This document shows positions 20,343 to 31,764 of a stretch of DNA of 64,000 bases, piece by piece. Source of the stretch: Populus alba (taxonomy: Eukaryota > Streptophyta > Magnoliopsida > Malpighiales > Salicaceae); the NCBI RefSeq assembly GCF_005239225.2, contig NC_133288.1:16808169-16872168 (forward strand), read 5' to 3'. Position numbers and translations under genes: made by a program. The notes under the pieces are model-generated. The model searched no databases and was not told where the DNA came from. It saw only the letters and a program-made list of their open reading frames with translations. Each line of letters begins with the position of its first letter. Within the stretch, counting starts at the first letter, position 1.

Positions 20343-22514
20343 TGTTGTAACCCATTTTGAGGTCCTCCATAAATAAAATAAAAATAAATAAATAAAATTA
20401 ATTATAAAAAAATGAACAGTGTTGTTTTGACAGACACTGTTCATCCCTCTCTCTATTTCCTCACGCTGCCTAAAGCCCCACGCCCCCTTTAAATGAGGAA
20501 CAGTGACCGAGCCTAGAGCCCCACGCCATTGACTGCATGTTGCTTCCAAAACTTAAAGCCCTGCACCCCCTGCTTGAAGACCTCACCCGGTGTCCCCTGC
20601 TCCCCACGCGCAACAGCAACCCGCTCCCTTCTAGCATATAAATACTGCTCTCAACACCAGCAGCAGGGTGGATTTTTTTGGACGAGAGAGGGCTCTTTTG
20701 GAAACTAAAAGGTGAGGGAAGTTTGAAACGATCAAAGATACTGTGAGAGTGTAGAGAAGAGAGAAACCAAAATAGAGGGGGAGGAGTTTTTTAGAGTGAG
20801 GACGGGGGTGCGGTTTTTTGCGCGAGAGACAGGGGAAAGGAAGCATAACAGAGGGGGGACTTGGGAACGAAAGAAGAGAAAGGAAGGGAAGAACACGGGG
20901 AAGTTTGAAATAGAGGAGAGGATTTAAAGGAAAAATAAACAGGGAGGAGTTTGTTTTAAAACAGGGGAAGAACCGTTGTTATTCTCCATCACACCCGCAC
21001 CAGCACTGCCAACGCCATCGCCAGCTCATCATCTTCTTCATCCCAGCGGCCACACCATGATACAAAACAATACAAAGTGAAGAAGCAGAGAAGCAAGGTG
21101 ATAGGAACAGTTAAGCAAGGCAAACAGAAGCAAACTAGAAAGGAAAACAGAGGTTGATGCCTCTGCACGGGAAAAAGAAGAAAAATTGCAGCAAACACTA
21201 CCTGCCACTGTCACAACCACCATGAGGCATCGTCGGTGTCCATCTCCACCGTCACCAGCACCATCAGCGCTACCAAACAACAACTAAATCACCGTGAGAG
21301 GGAAGAACACTGTGAGAAACAGAAGAAGAAAAGAGGAGCAGAGGAGAACAGAGTAAAAAAACAAACACAGAGAAAAAGGAAGAAAGACCGACCACCCTCT
21401 CAGCCATCATTCGGTCAGCAACGGCCAATAGCATCGCCTTCAAAACCACCACAGGTCAGCCTTATACCCCTTATCTCATTTTACTGTTCATCTTCTTGCA
21501 TGCACAACGTGCACTGTGTGTGTTCTGCAAGCAAAGAAAATAATTACCCGGTTACTGTGCATGTGCACAGTAACTGGCTAATTAATTAACTGGTTACTGT
21601 GCACACAATAACCCGGTTACTATGTGTACAGTAACCAATCCATGCTTGTTTCGGCCCAATTTATTTTGGGTTGATTTTGGCCCAATTTCCTTTTGGGCCG
21701 AGTCTGACCCGTTCGAAAAAAAAATTCTTCAAAGAATTATTTCAAAAAAATATGTGATTTTCCACAAGTTTGTTGTTGCATTTTGGTCAATATCAGTTTG
21801 TATTTTTATACTGTAAAGATATAAATCCAATATTAAAATACTCGATTTTCATCAAGTCATCAAAAAAATAAAAAATAAAAAATGTTTTGTTTTCTTGCAT
21901 ACGGCCTAGTCTCTCCAATATATATATATATATATATATAACATCATATTTTCACACAGCAAAGGAAATTTCAAAACAATATATGTATTAGCATGCATTT
22001 TGGCTTTAATAACCAGTTTATTCAAGCCATGAGAACTAGGCCAATATTTCAAAAATTCCAAAAACAATATTGTGTTTTCTTTTAGTATTTGGGGTTAGGA
22101 TCTTATACGTAAGACGTATTCCGAATATTAAATTCTTTTGTTGACGTCAGAATTACCCATTAAGATAAGGATCTCCTTACCGAGGACGCCTTTTCTTGAA
22201 CCATACCAACAACTAGGAAAACATGAAAAGACCTTAGATTTTATCAGACAATAAAACAATGCAGCTTACCTTAGGTAGGGCATATTTGGGGTGCTAATAC
22301 CTTTGATTTACTCAACCAGTCCTCGTACCCGATCTCTAAGACCAGTTAGGGTTCCTAGTGATCAAAATACTAGGTGGTGACTCTCATTCCACTTTCCACC
22401 GATAAATGACAATATTTTCTTGTCTCCCCAACATTTGCCAAATAGATATAGAATATTACCTTTAGACTTAAAGTGGGACATATAATTTCGCCGCGATGCC
22501 GCACACGTGCGACA
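20343..22514 (+). repeat. Right outer LTR (plus orientation, about 2.17 kb)
   Basis: Begins TGTTGTAACCCATTTTGAGG at 20343 after a polypurine tract and ends GTGCGACA at 22514, followed by ATGAT. It is an inverted copy of 1938-4168; for example, a 60-codon window around 21270-21452 is unchanged at protein level relative to 3054-3236. It has a shorter TA run (about 21918-21941) and a different sequence block at about 22445-22495, just inside the U5 end. Confidence 0.85.
20637..20644 (+). promoter_or_regulatory. LTR TATA box (right LTR)
   Basis: TATAAATA in the phrase CTAGCATATAAATACTGC, about 295 bp into the LTR. If active it would fire outward, toward 22.5 kb. Confidence 0.6.
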
Positions 22515-22519
22515 ATGAT
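22515..22519 (+). repeat. Target-site duplication, right copy (ATGAT)
   Basis: Directly follows the right LTR terminus GTGCGACA and matches 1933-1937. Confidence 0.65.
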
Positions 22520-24910
22520 TATTGTAAGATGTTGTGTAAGAAAAAGATATTTTAGTAAAAAAATACCAGAAAAACAATTGTGCGCATTCATAAAATAAAA
22601 GGATTTTAATTAGAGAGATTCCCTTTTTATCTATATTTCTAATCATCCAAATTTTTGTGATATTTTTTCTAATTTCTTTTGATTTCTATTAGATAAATAA
22701 CTTAGAACAAAAAATCTATATTAATAAGAAAAGGAGAAATTATACTAAAAAATTATTTTTTTAATTGAATTTAAATTATTACTCTTCTTATAAAAAAAAA
22801 CACTTTATTTCCATATAATGAAATAGAAGTTTTAAAAGGCTCTTGGTAAACAAGTTTAGATATCTAAATATACATCTATCTCTCAGTTTTCGAACTTAAT
22901 TTTTTATTTGCATTAACAATATTTTTTAATATTTTAAAGAAAAAAAAAACAATATTTAGCTAGCAAGAAACTCTTTGAAATTGTCATCAAACTTAGTCCA
23001 ACAAGTAAAACTTGAAAACTGCTGACTTGATTTTGTGTTTTTTAGAACTATTTTTTATTTGATAAAAAACAAACAAACAATCGCAAAACTAAGGATCAAC
23101 CTAATAAGTTGTGAGCATCGTTTCCTAAACAAAAATCCACTACGGTCTTAAAAGAAAACTTAAATTTAAATATTTAGATAAAGTCACAATATTTTGTACG
23201 TGGTTGAAGGAAAAAAAAATTAATAAATGTGATAAAATTATATCAAAGATGTATTAGGAATCTTAAAAAAAATTATGTTAATTAAACATTCATGAGTTTT
23301 TTTTCCATATTAGACACATAAAAATTAAAAAAAAAATAGAATTTCTATAAAAACCTATAATATTATTTGTGAAAGATGACTGAATTGAATAATAATTTTT
23401 ATAATGCATTTAAATATAAATTTATAAAAAGTTAGAAAAGCAAACAATAAAAATAATAACAAAAACAAAACAAAAAAAACAGTGGCTCGGGCATGTCCCA
23501 AGTGGCCTAGTGTGCCTAGACTTTGAAGAAACAAAACCCAGGTGTATAGGCCTCCCAGGCCAAACCCTCGTGCCTGGTATTATTTGTTTTTAAATGGTGA
23601 ACAATCTATCATCTATCTTTTGCTTTTTTACAAATTATCTATCATTGTCTTCCTGGAATCTGACCACCATATAAGTAACCTAAAAATAAAGAAAAATAAT
23701 TTTTTGACCTAAAAATTTGTTTACCAATTAATTTTTACTCGAAAACACACTAAAAAAACATTTTAAAGATCTAATAAATCTATTTATGGCATCAAATAAC
23801 CCAAAAGGGATTGAAAATATAAAAATAAACCCAAATTAATAAAATTTTCCAAACCTAGTTATGCTATTTCAAGCAAGTTGAAGGCTAAATAAAATAATAA
23901 TGGAACTCTTCTGATTGAATGGAACTTTTTGACACCAAGATCAATTCTTTTCATAATTAGAATCAATGTTAACAATACAATCTCTCTCCTCTCCATTTTT
24001 AAACAAGTTTTATCTGTTCTCTCTAACTCAAGAACTGAAAACAAAGAAAATATTTTAAATCAAAATAAAAATTATTGTTGATACTGAGTTAGATATATAG
24101 TTATTTTGTGTTTTACTTTTTAGTCTCTTATCTTTAAAATTTATATTTTTACCATGGTTTCAAACTTAATTTATTCTAATTGGGATATAGAAAAGTTCGA
24201 TTGAAAAAAAATTATGTTTTTATAAAAAAAAATCAGTTAATTCATTATTTATATGAATAGTGAAGTAATTTAGTTATACCTTATTAATATCTTTTAATTT
24301 TTAGTATAAATAGCACATATAATTATCGGTTTATTTTATTAAATATATACATTAAATTATCTCATCATAATTTAAACTTTTTTATGCTGTAAAATATATT
24401 GAAAATATCTACACATTCTTTTTTATGTTAAAAAAATCTTAATCTTATTAACAACCGAGCATGCGTCACCTGCCGAGTAGATACTAGCAATCCTATTCCC
24501 TAGAAAATTGCGAAACAAATACATCCGTCGATATAATATTCTCTTGCCGGACGTCTCCGAGTTCGGAAAAAGAAAACAGAAAAATAAATCGGGTTCCGTA
24601 GACTATAATGCTGCTTGTGGACCCAAATGACCTGACAGAAAACAGCATCATAATTTCAACGCTGATTGGATACAAGTGGAAAACATGGATGCCAGCACTT
24701 TCCTTCATGGTAGTGGCAAGAATATGAATATAATATAGCCTTTCCAATGAGAAAAAAAGAATTTTAAGGTAAATATTCGAAGATAATTACGTTTCAATGA
24801 TAGTATACGACAAGCAATAAACATATTCCTTTTTTTGTTTTGAATCCATTAATTTATGAGCCTGAAAGTGATGACATCGTTTTCTTACTCCTCCCTTCCG
24901 GCAGTACTGT
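22520..24910. other. AT-rich intergenic DNA
   Basis: No coding region is supported. Long A/T runs dominate. A GC-richer patch at about 23480-23580 (words GGCCTAGTGTGCC, GGCCTCCCAGGCC) may be a dispersed repeat that I cannot name. Confidence 0.55.
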
Positions 24911-27085
24911 TTGGGTTTCATTATCATTCTTTTAAATTGTTTAAAAATTATTTTAAAGACATGGATAATTGAATCATTTAATACTAAACTAAAAGGGAGT
25001 TCACTTAATTACTATTTTAAATTGTTATTTTTAACCATATACAACATAAAAATCAATGCTAAACATTTAAAATTATTATCTTTAAGTTATGAAAGAAAGA
25101 TTCAATGCTATAACAAGTATTTCATTAATGTGTATGTCTTTTATACTGTGGAGAATGGAGATGACAGAAATATCTATGATGATGAGATTTGTGTTAATGG
25201 ATAAACTTTCAATGAGTTTGAAGTTACTCATTATAATAAGTTAAAAAAGATAATTGAATTGCAATATCACAAGACGTAAAATAGAATCTTTTTATTCAAA
25301 TGCTATTGATATGATACTAATAGAAAAATTAGAGTAAATCCTTATTATTAGTTGGTCAAAAATAATACAAAAGATAGACCTAGCAACATCAACAATGTTT
25401 TTGTATTTGCTAAACAATACCAACAAGTATGTTACACATACACCCCTTCCTTTAGAAAGAATCGTAAAATAGTTGATTGGTTATTCATTGTGAAAATCAA
25501 AACTAGAAGTCGTGTCCAAGTTGTTGAAAACGTTGAAGTAGCTGGGGGAGAAGATGTATTTCAACTTGATAAGTTAGTTGATCCATATGGAGTTATTCCA
25601 TCTACTAGGTTAAGCGAGTCTGGGGTTGCTAAGCAAATCTGGGAAAATCACAGCGTAACTAAGTAAGTTTTAACATGTGAAGTTTATATTTTTTGTAAAT
25701 TAATAACCTTTTTTATCCTTATTTTTTTAGTTTAATGAACTTTTGAATCTGGTTGTGTAATTTCTGGTATGACACACACACCTATGCTAAGAGAAGATTC
25801 GAGCCCAATGACTTTGAGGTGTGAAGAAATTTTAGATGCATTCATGAAGTGGATCCTTGAATATAAACAAGGAGACTCATTGTTCCATTAGCAAACATAT
25901 TGGCGGGTCGTTTCCTTTTGTTAAGTATGCAAAGCTCTTAATAAGACCATGATTATGATTATTTGTGACAATGTTTAACTAATGATTTATTTTTCAAGTT
26001 GCATGGTTTAAGTGCGAGCTAACTCTAATGGAGTTATATCTAAAAACACATATACAAAGAAAGAATACATATAAAAAAAGGTGCAACAGTTCATGGACAA
26101 TATAGCTGAGATGTTTGTTGTAAGTAAACTTTGAAACCTTTTATATATTTTTTGGACTAATGTTTTTTACTTTTTCTTCGTGGGAACACTATAATTTCAG
26201 CATGCATGCCAAACATGAAGAGGACCTTTAAACTTATTTAGACTACGATCTGGAGTTGTGATTGGAGGTTGGAGCAACTAATGAACCCGATAAAAATTGA
26301 GTTTATAGTATATTTATGACTATGACTCGAGATATGAGATCTGATTGTAATGTCTCAATAACAAGCACCCACAATCCAACTCAAGGCGGTCATCACTAGT
26401 CGTTGAGGAGTTTGTTGAAGAACAAATTGGTGCTATAAGGGCTTCAATGGAGAGAAAGTAGGAAGCAATAGAAGGAGATGATGACACACATGTCTAGTCA
26501 TTATCCTCCCTTTTATAGACCTTCATGAGATTTTCCTCCCTCTTTAACTCCACTTGTGGCTCGAACTACTTTTTAATGTATATAGACATTTGTAATTGAT
26601 TTTTACAGTTAAGTTAATAATATAAAATGTGTTTTTCAATTTCATTTAGTTGTTTAATGCTATTTAATATCAAATTATTAATAGTATTTCAAAAAAAAAA
26701 CAAATTACTAAAATACCAACAAACATAAAAAAAATATTGGTGATTTTGTAAACCCATTTTCCTCGAAGAGTTATAAAGAGTTATGAACTGTTTCGATATA
26801 GACCAATGGGTTCACTGACAAAACATGTTTGTTGGTGACTATGTCGATGATACACGATATATTACCGACGGTTAGTCCATTGATGAGCAATTGATAATAT
26901 TTACCGATAGAAAATGGTCGACACCTATTCTGTCAACATTTAAATCACCAACTAAATTATCAACGGTTCAAAAATCCCTAATGAGACACTCATCAACAAC
27001 ACATCTCCATTAAGAAATTTGTTGGTGATATTTATACCGATTGAAATATGTAACTTTTGCACCGATAGAATATTATGTCGGAGTA
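24911..27085 (+). mobile_element. Decayed CACTA (En/Spm) transposon remnant
   Basis: Frames at about 25110-25340 and 25352-25666 read like the domain (DUF4216) that follows the TNP2 transposase in plant CACTA elements. The order is VFYTVENGDDRNIYDDEI, FKCYWYDT, VFVFAKQYQQVCYTYTPS, VDWLFIVKIKTRSRVQVVE. Several stops interrupt it. The region 25730-26520 shows a further broken accessory-ORF-like part (EEFVEEQIGAIRASMERK at about 26405). The segment 26740-27085 holds repeated short words such as ACCGACGG, ACCGATAG and TTGGTGATATTTATACCGA in both orientations, typical of CACTA subterminal repeats. I did not find terminal CACTA ends or a target duplication. It is non-functional. Confidence 0.65.
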
Positions 27086-27229
27086 AATCAATTGTTTATA
27101 TTATACAATTAGAATGAAAATGATAGAAAAAAAATAATAGCAAGGTTGGCAATGCCTGAAAGAGAGGCAAGAGAAAAGGGGGGGAAAAAACAGCAATTTT
27201 AACTGATTATTTTCTTCTCCCTTGCTATC

Positions 27230-27445
27230 CATCTTTTTTTTTTCTTTTTTTGTAAGACCATCTGGAATCCAGTAACCACATGGAGCTCCGACTAATCCAT
27301 ATTCAAGCCGGGTAAAACCACAAGGGTGACAAAGCCCTCCCTACCGAGTATTCAACACAGCTGCATTCCTAAGCCTCGAATCGAGGATGTTGGTTAAGCT
27401 AGAATAGCCTGTGCCAACTGACATGATCACTGGTGTCTTTTCTTT
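27230..27445 (-). mobile_element. tRNA-derived SINE (minus strand, probable)
   Basis: On the minus strand, a head with a box-B-like TCGATTCGAGG (about 27370-27385) is followed by a body ending ATGGATTAGTCGGAGCTCC, then an A-rich tail (T runs at about 27232-27255 on plus). The 3' word GGATTAGTCG is shared with the second SINE at 45838-46020. The family is not named with certainty. Confidence 0.5.
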
Positions 27446-28846
27446 TTGTTTGAATCACTTATAAACTTCTGTAAATAGGAAATTAAATTATTTGTTTATT
27501 CGGATATCTCTTCTTCTTTTATTTTATTCTAAATCTCACTTCTTCTTCATTTTTAAGAAAAATTAATTTGAACCTAATTAATCTCCAATTTACAAAAGAG
27601 GGACGAAAGAAGTTAATAAACTATCACAAATCATACATTCTACTATATTTTCATAGATTTTATTTGTGAGCGCAATCTGATTCCAAATCATTTGAGTTTA
27701 TACACCGGAACCTAGCTAGTTGTGGCTATTTAAAAATGTAATAGCAGTTAATTTTTTAAAATAATTTTTGTATGTAAATAAATTAAAATAATAGTTTTTT
27801 ATTTTTTAAAATTATTTTAACACTAACCCATCAAAAAAATTTAAAAATACCAAAGTAAATTAATTCAAAGCTAAATAAAATAAAATAAAATTTTAATTTT
27901 TTTCAAAAATAATTTCAAAATACAAAAACATATAGACTAATTTAAATATTTGTTTTACCCATAAATGGATAAAAATGCATTCCTGATACAAATGACTTTA
28001 TATCCATCAATAAGAGATAATTAGCATGATAGATAAGAAAAGAAACTATCCCATTAAAAAAAAAAAGGGGGGGTAAAAACTTGATCCATGTTTGCGGTAG
28101 GAAATAATCCATAGCCACATCTTATCATTTTGCCACGAAGAAGATGTTTTTTAAATTTAAGATATGCTCACATTCTCACGTATTTGCCATTTTTTATTCG
28201 GTGGGATTCTACCGACCAGATTTTTCGTTGGAATCCAAACACGATAGCATCACCAATAATTAATTTCTTTCTTTTTCTTATGAATTTTCCCAAAGGAATT
28301 AAAGAGCTTGAAACAGGAGTTTTGTAGCCATTTTGTTAGGGCAGGAATTATCTTAGCAAGACATTAAATAAGAAATAATTGCATATTTTAATTAATCAAG
28401 TGGGATATATATACATGTTTTGTCACGGTTACAAAATCATCCGGGTTGTGAAAATCAATTTAAATATATCAAAATTAATTTAAAATAATATTATTTCAAA
28501 AGTTTTTCAATAAAAAAAATTTAAAATAATACCATTTAAAAAAATGTATTATTTCAAAAAAAAAAAAATCAAGTCAAGTCTCGTTTAAATTCAGATGACT
28601 TTAACCGAAAATCTATGTACTTTAATATAAAACTCAGTACAGATTAGATGGAACCACGAGAGACAGAATTTAATAAACTAGTTAAAAAACTCAAAAGGCA
28701 AATTCAGTGCACTGCATCAGCGGCTAATTAAGAACATCGTTGCTTGACGTTATTAATTACGTCCGGGGCTAAAACTCGATCGTGGGTCCAAAAACAGGAA
28801 CGAAATAAGAATAATTTATGGAGTTAACATTCCAGATAACTCATGG

Positions 28847-28882
<36 letters not shown>

Positions 28883-29549
28883 CGTATTATTCAAGAGCCA
28901 AAACAATAAATTAACCAAGATTTTCATATATATAAAAAAAAAAAACACGAGATGCTTGTATAAAAATACAATAATCTATGCATTTTATACAATTTTATCT
29001 ACATACCCTGTATTTATTGATATAAATCCATGGATGACAATAATAGATTAACTCCCATATAATAATCTTTCAAGCTGGCTTGGGGACATAATAATTGCTA
29101 TAAAGAAGTTAAAAGGTGTCCTTGTAAAACATCGTCCTCAGCCTTTAACAAGCTGTATTAATCCAGCAATTTTCTAGCAGCGTTATTAATTTCCACTAGC
29201 TTTTAATTAGGGTCAAAATACAATCAGACATCTTTGAGAAATGGTGTTCACTCTTCTTCAATGTACACCACAGTACTCTCTGCAGGCTTCATGCTAGAGC
29301 ACTAAACCTAGATTTCATTTGATGGTCAATGTCTAGAGTCCCCACTGCTTATAAATTAACAAATTTGTAAAGCAGCAGGGGGAGCAAATGTTTTATACAT
29401 AAAAATCAATTAACCCACAGAAACTTTCGTCTTTTTCTTTTTGTTCGGATTCTAGTGCGAGGAATAGAACAAGTTTTCTTAGTTAATGGATAAAGGAATC
29501 TTCTTAAAAAAGGAGTGAGAGTAAGTGCATGCCCTAGCTAAGCGTAGAG
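27446..29549. other. Intergenic DNA upstream of the WAT1-related gene
   Basis: AT-rich, with no supported gene. It holds a (TA)n run at 28850-28879 and MITE-like AT blocks around 27740-27940. The last few hundred bases are presumably promoter of the gene starting at 29688. Confidence 0.5.
28850..28879. repeat. (TA)n microsatellite
   Basis: Fifteen uninterrupted TA units. Confidence 0.95.
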
Positions 29550-29557
29550 TATAAATA
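29550..29557 (+). promoter_or_regulatory. TATA box of the WAT1-related gene
   Basis: TATAAATA in GAGTATAAATATCGGC lies 130 bp before the start codon at 29688. This leaves a 5' leader of about 100 nt. Confidence 0.6.
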
Positions 29558-29687
29558 TCGGCATCGCGTTGCTTTAGCTTTTCTTGTCTATAAAGAAGGC
29601 CATTTCTTGTTTCAGTCTTTGCATAGAGAAGTATTGAGTGATTAAGGGATACAGAGGGATCGAGTTAGGAGGATACATAGAGAAGAG

Positions 29688-31764
29688 ATGGGAGACCAAA
29701 CCCCATGTGAGAAGCTGTGTCTAGGGCTCAAGAAAGTTAAACATTACCTGGCTATGGTCTCCCTTCAATTTGGATACGCTGGAATGTACATCATCGCCAT
29801 GGTTTCTCTGAAACATGGCATGAGTCATTACATACTAGCAGTGTACCGTCACGTAGTTGCTACGGTTGTTATCGCACCTTTTGCCTTTGTTCTTGAGAGG
29901 TCTCTTTCTCCCACGAGCCAATTCACACCGGAATCACATTTCCAATTCTCTCACTTTCAACTTTCCTCTGCTCCGATTGTTATTTACATATTTCCTTCTC
30001 TTTTTGGCAGGAAAACAAGGCCGAAGTTGACACTCTCGATTTTCCTAAGGATAATGGTGCTTGGTTTTATTGAGTAATGCGCCTAAAAGCTCCCTAGATC
30101 TTTGGGTTTATACTTCATAATTAATGTAATCTATGTATCATATGTATGCTTAACTATATATTTTACTGGAAATTAATTACCAGGCCAGTGCTTGATCAGA
30201 ATTTGTATTATTTGGGGATGAAGTACACCTCAGCTACATTTGCATCTGCTACAACAAATGGCCTCCCAGCTATAACCTTTCTGATGGCGCTTTGTTTCAG
30301 GTGAAATATTGAAGTTTTAAATATCGCTACCTCATCATGTACGTGTATATTAAAAGTGTGAATAAAAATTAATTAGCATGTATTCATGACGCCTCGATAC
30401 ATGGGCATATAAATAGCATCTAAAAAGCATTATAATCAATTTAATTAGTATGATCCATGTTTGAATTATAAATCACAAAAGGATAGTACGTACGTGCTAG
30501 CATGCACGATGGGAAAGACTCTAATGCATGCTCAAGCATAATATTTGAATAAAATTCACAAGGAGCAAATTAATTAATGGAAGAGCTAAGCTAAACAAAT
30601 TTGTTTTGTTTAAATATGCTATGCTATATTATAAATAGGTTGGAGACAGTAAACTTTAAGAAGCTACATGGCGCAGCCAAGGCCATCGGAACTGTTATCA
30701 CGGTCACAGGAGCAATGGTTATGACCTTGTACAAAGGTCCGGTCATCGATTTTATAAGATCACATAGAGCAGCTCACCATGGAACAAGCAATGAATCCGG
30801 TAATCAGCATCGGCTTGCCGGAACACTAATGCTCCTAGGTAGTTGCTGTGCCTGGGCAGGTTTCTTCATATTGCAAGTGAGTATTAACTTCTCTTTACTG
30901 CTCATATATAGTTTCTTACAGGAGGGTAGAAGGCTTTGACAAAAATTAATACTAAGATTTGTTGAAATGTGTCGATTTTGGTTCAGTCATTTACTTTGAA
31001 GAAATACCCAGCAGAGCTTTCTCTCACAACATTGATATGCGTGATGGGCGTGGTGGAAGGTGCAGCAGTGTCCCTTGTTATGGAACGTGACATGGATGCC
31101 TGGAAGATAGGCTTCGACTCTCGGCTTCTTGCTGTTGTTTACTCTGTGAGTACATATGTTTTTCTTAATTCATTGTTTCAGGTGAGTGTTGAATAGTTTC
31201 TTAACATTTTTTTTTGTTGTTGTTGCACCTTCAATCATGTAATTAGGGAGTGGTTTGTTCTGGAATTGCATATTATGTGCAAGGTGTGGTAATAAGGGAA
31301 CGAGGCCCTGTCTTTGTAACTTCTTTTAGCCCTCTTTGCATGATCACCACTGCAGCTCTTGGATCCATTGTTCTAGCAGAGCAAATCCACCTTGGAAGGT
31401 ATACTACATGTAATTGTCTTTTTTTCAATATTTTTTTGGGTGTAGTATTTTTACGTAATTTAAGTTAAATAATCATCCATTTCTTTTGTAAATGCGATAC
31501 TCTATGATTCTATGACCTCAAGGATTTCAACATTATTTGTATTAATGCGTGTGTATATTTGTTTGTTGGCATCTATTCCATTGCAGTATAATTGGAGCCG
31601 TTCTGATAGTTTGGGGGCTTTACACAGTGGTGTGGGGCAAAAGCAAGGAGAGAACAAACTCATCAAAATTGCAAATGACAAATGAGAAATCTGGAACCCT
31701 AGAATTGCCTGTCAAAGATGGTAGTACTAAGCTATCATCATCAATCAATTTTGCGCGCAAATAG
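29688..31764 (+). CDS. WAT1-related EamA-family membrane transporter
   Basis: Seven exons with GT-AG introns: 29688-29899, 30011-30073, 30184-30300, 30639-30876, 30987-31145, 31247-31398, 31587-31764, giving 372 aa without a stop. The family (nodulin MtN21/EamA, DMT superfamily) has ten membrane helices and exports small solutes; WAT1 itself moves auxin out of the vacuole. Visible marks are the N-terminal helix region HYLAMVSLQFGYAGMYIIAM, the first EamA repeat ending PVLDQNLYYLGMKYTSATFA (about aa 92-111), a polar central loop (about aa 160-185), and the second repeat with CSGIAYYVQGVVIRERGPVF followed by IIGAVLIVWGLYTVVWGK. A hydrophilic tail closes the protein. Length and exon pattern are normal for the family. 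The substrate cannot be told from sequence. Confidence 0.9.

Larger units (their letters stand above)
1938..22514. mobile_element. Complex Tat/Ogre-type Ty3/gypsy insertion with inverted terminal LTRs
   Basis: One insertion of about 20.6 kb is bounded by LTRs in opposite orientation. The left outer end starts TGTCGCAC and the right outer end finishes GTGCGACA, so both outer ends are LTR 3' ends, and the 5-bp word ATGAT lies directly outside each. Clade evidence: RT followed by a gypsy RNase H and then a second, archaeal-type RNase H before integrase; a primer site matching tRNA-Arg; LTRs of 2.2 kb; and a polypurine tract GAGGGGGCATC before each TGTTGTAAC LTR start. Segments in order: LTR(-), 3' region plus pol(-), gag-PR fragment(+), PBS-gag(+), 3' region(+), partial LTR(+), partial LTR(-), 3' region(-), 3' region(+), LTR(+). 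Dual RNase H is known for the Tat clade. A single integration of a palindromic reverse-transcription product is my inference. Confidence 0.85.

Noticed and set aside
1938..22514. Two independent nested retrotransposons in opposite orientation
   Set aside because: Not fully excluded, but each would need its own pair of direct LTRs and its own target duplication. Only inverted outer LTRs and one shared duplication were found.
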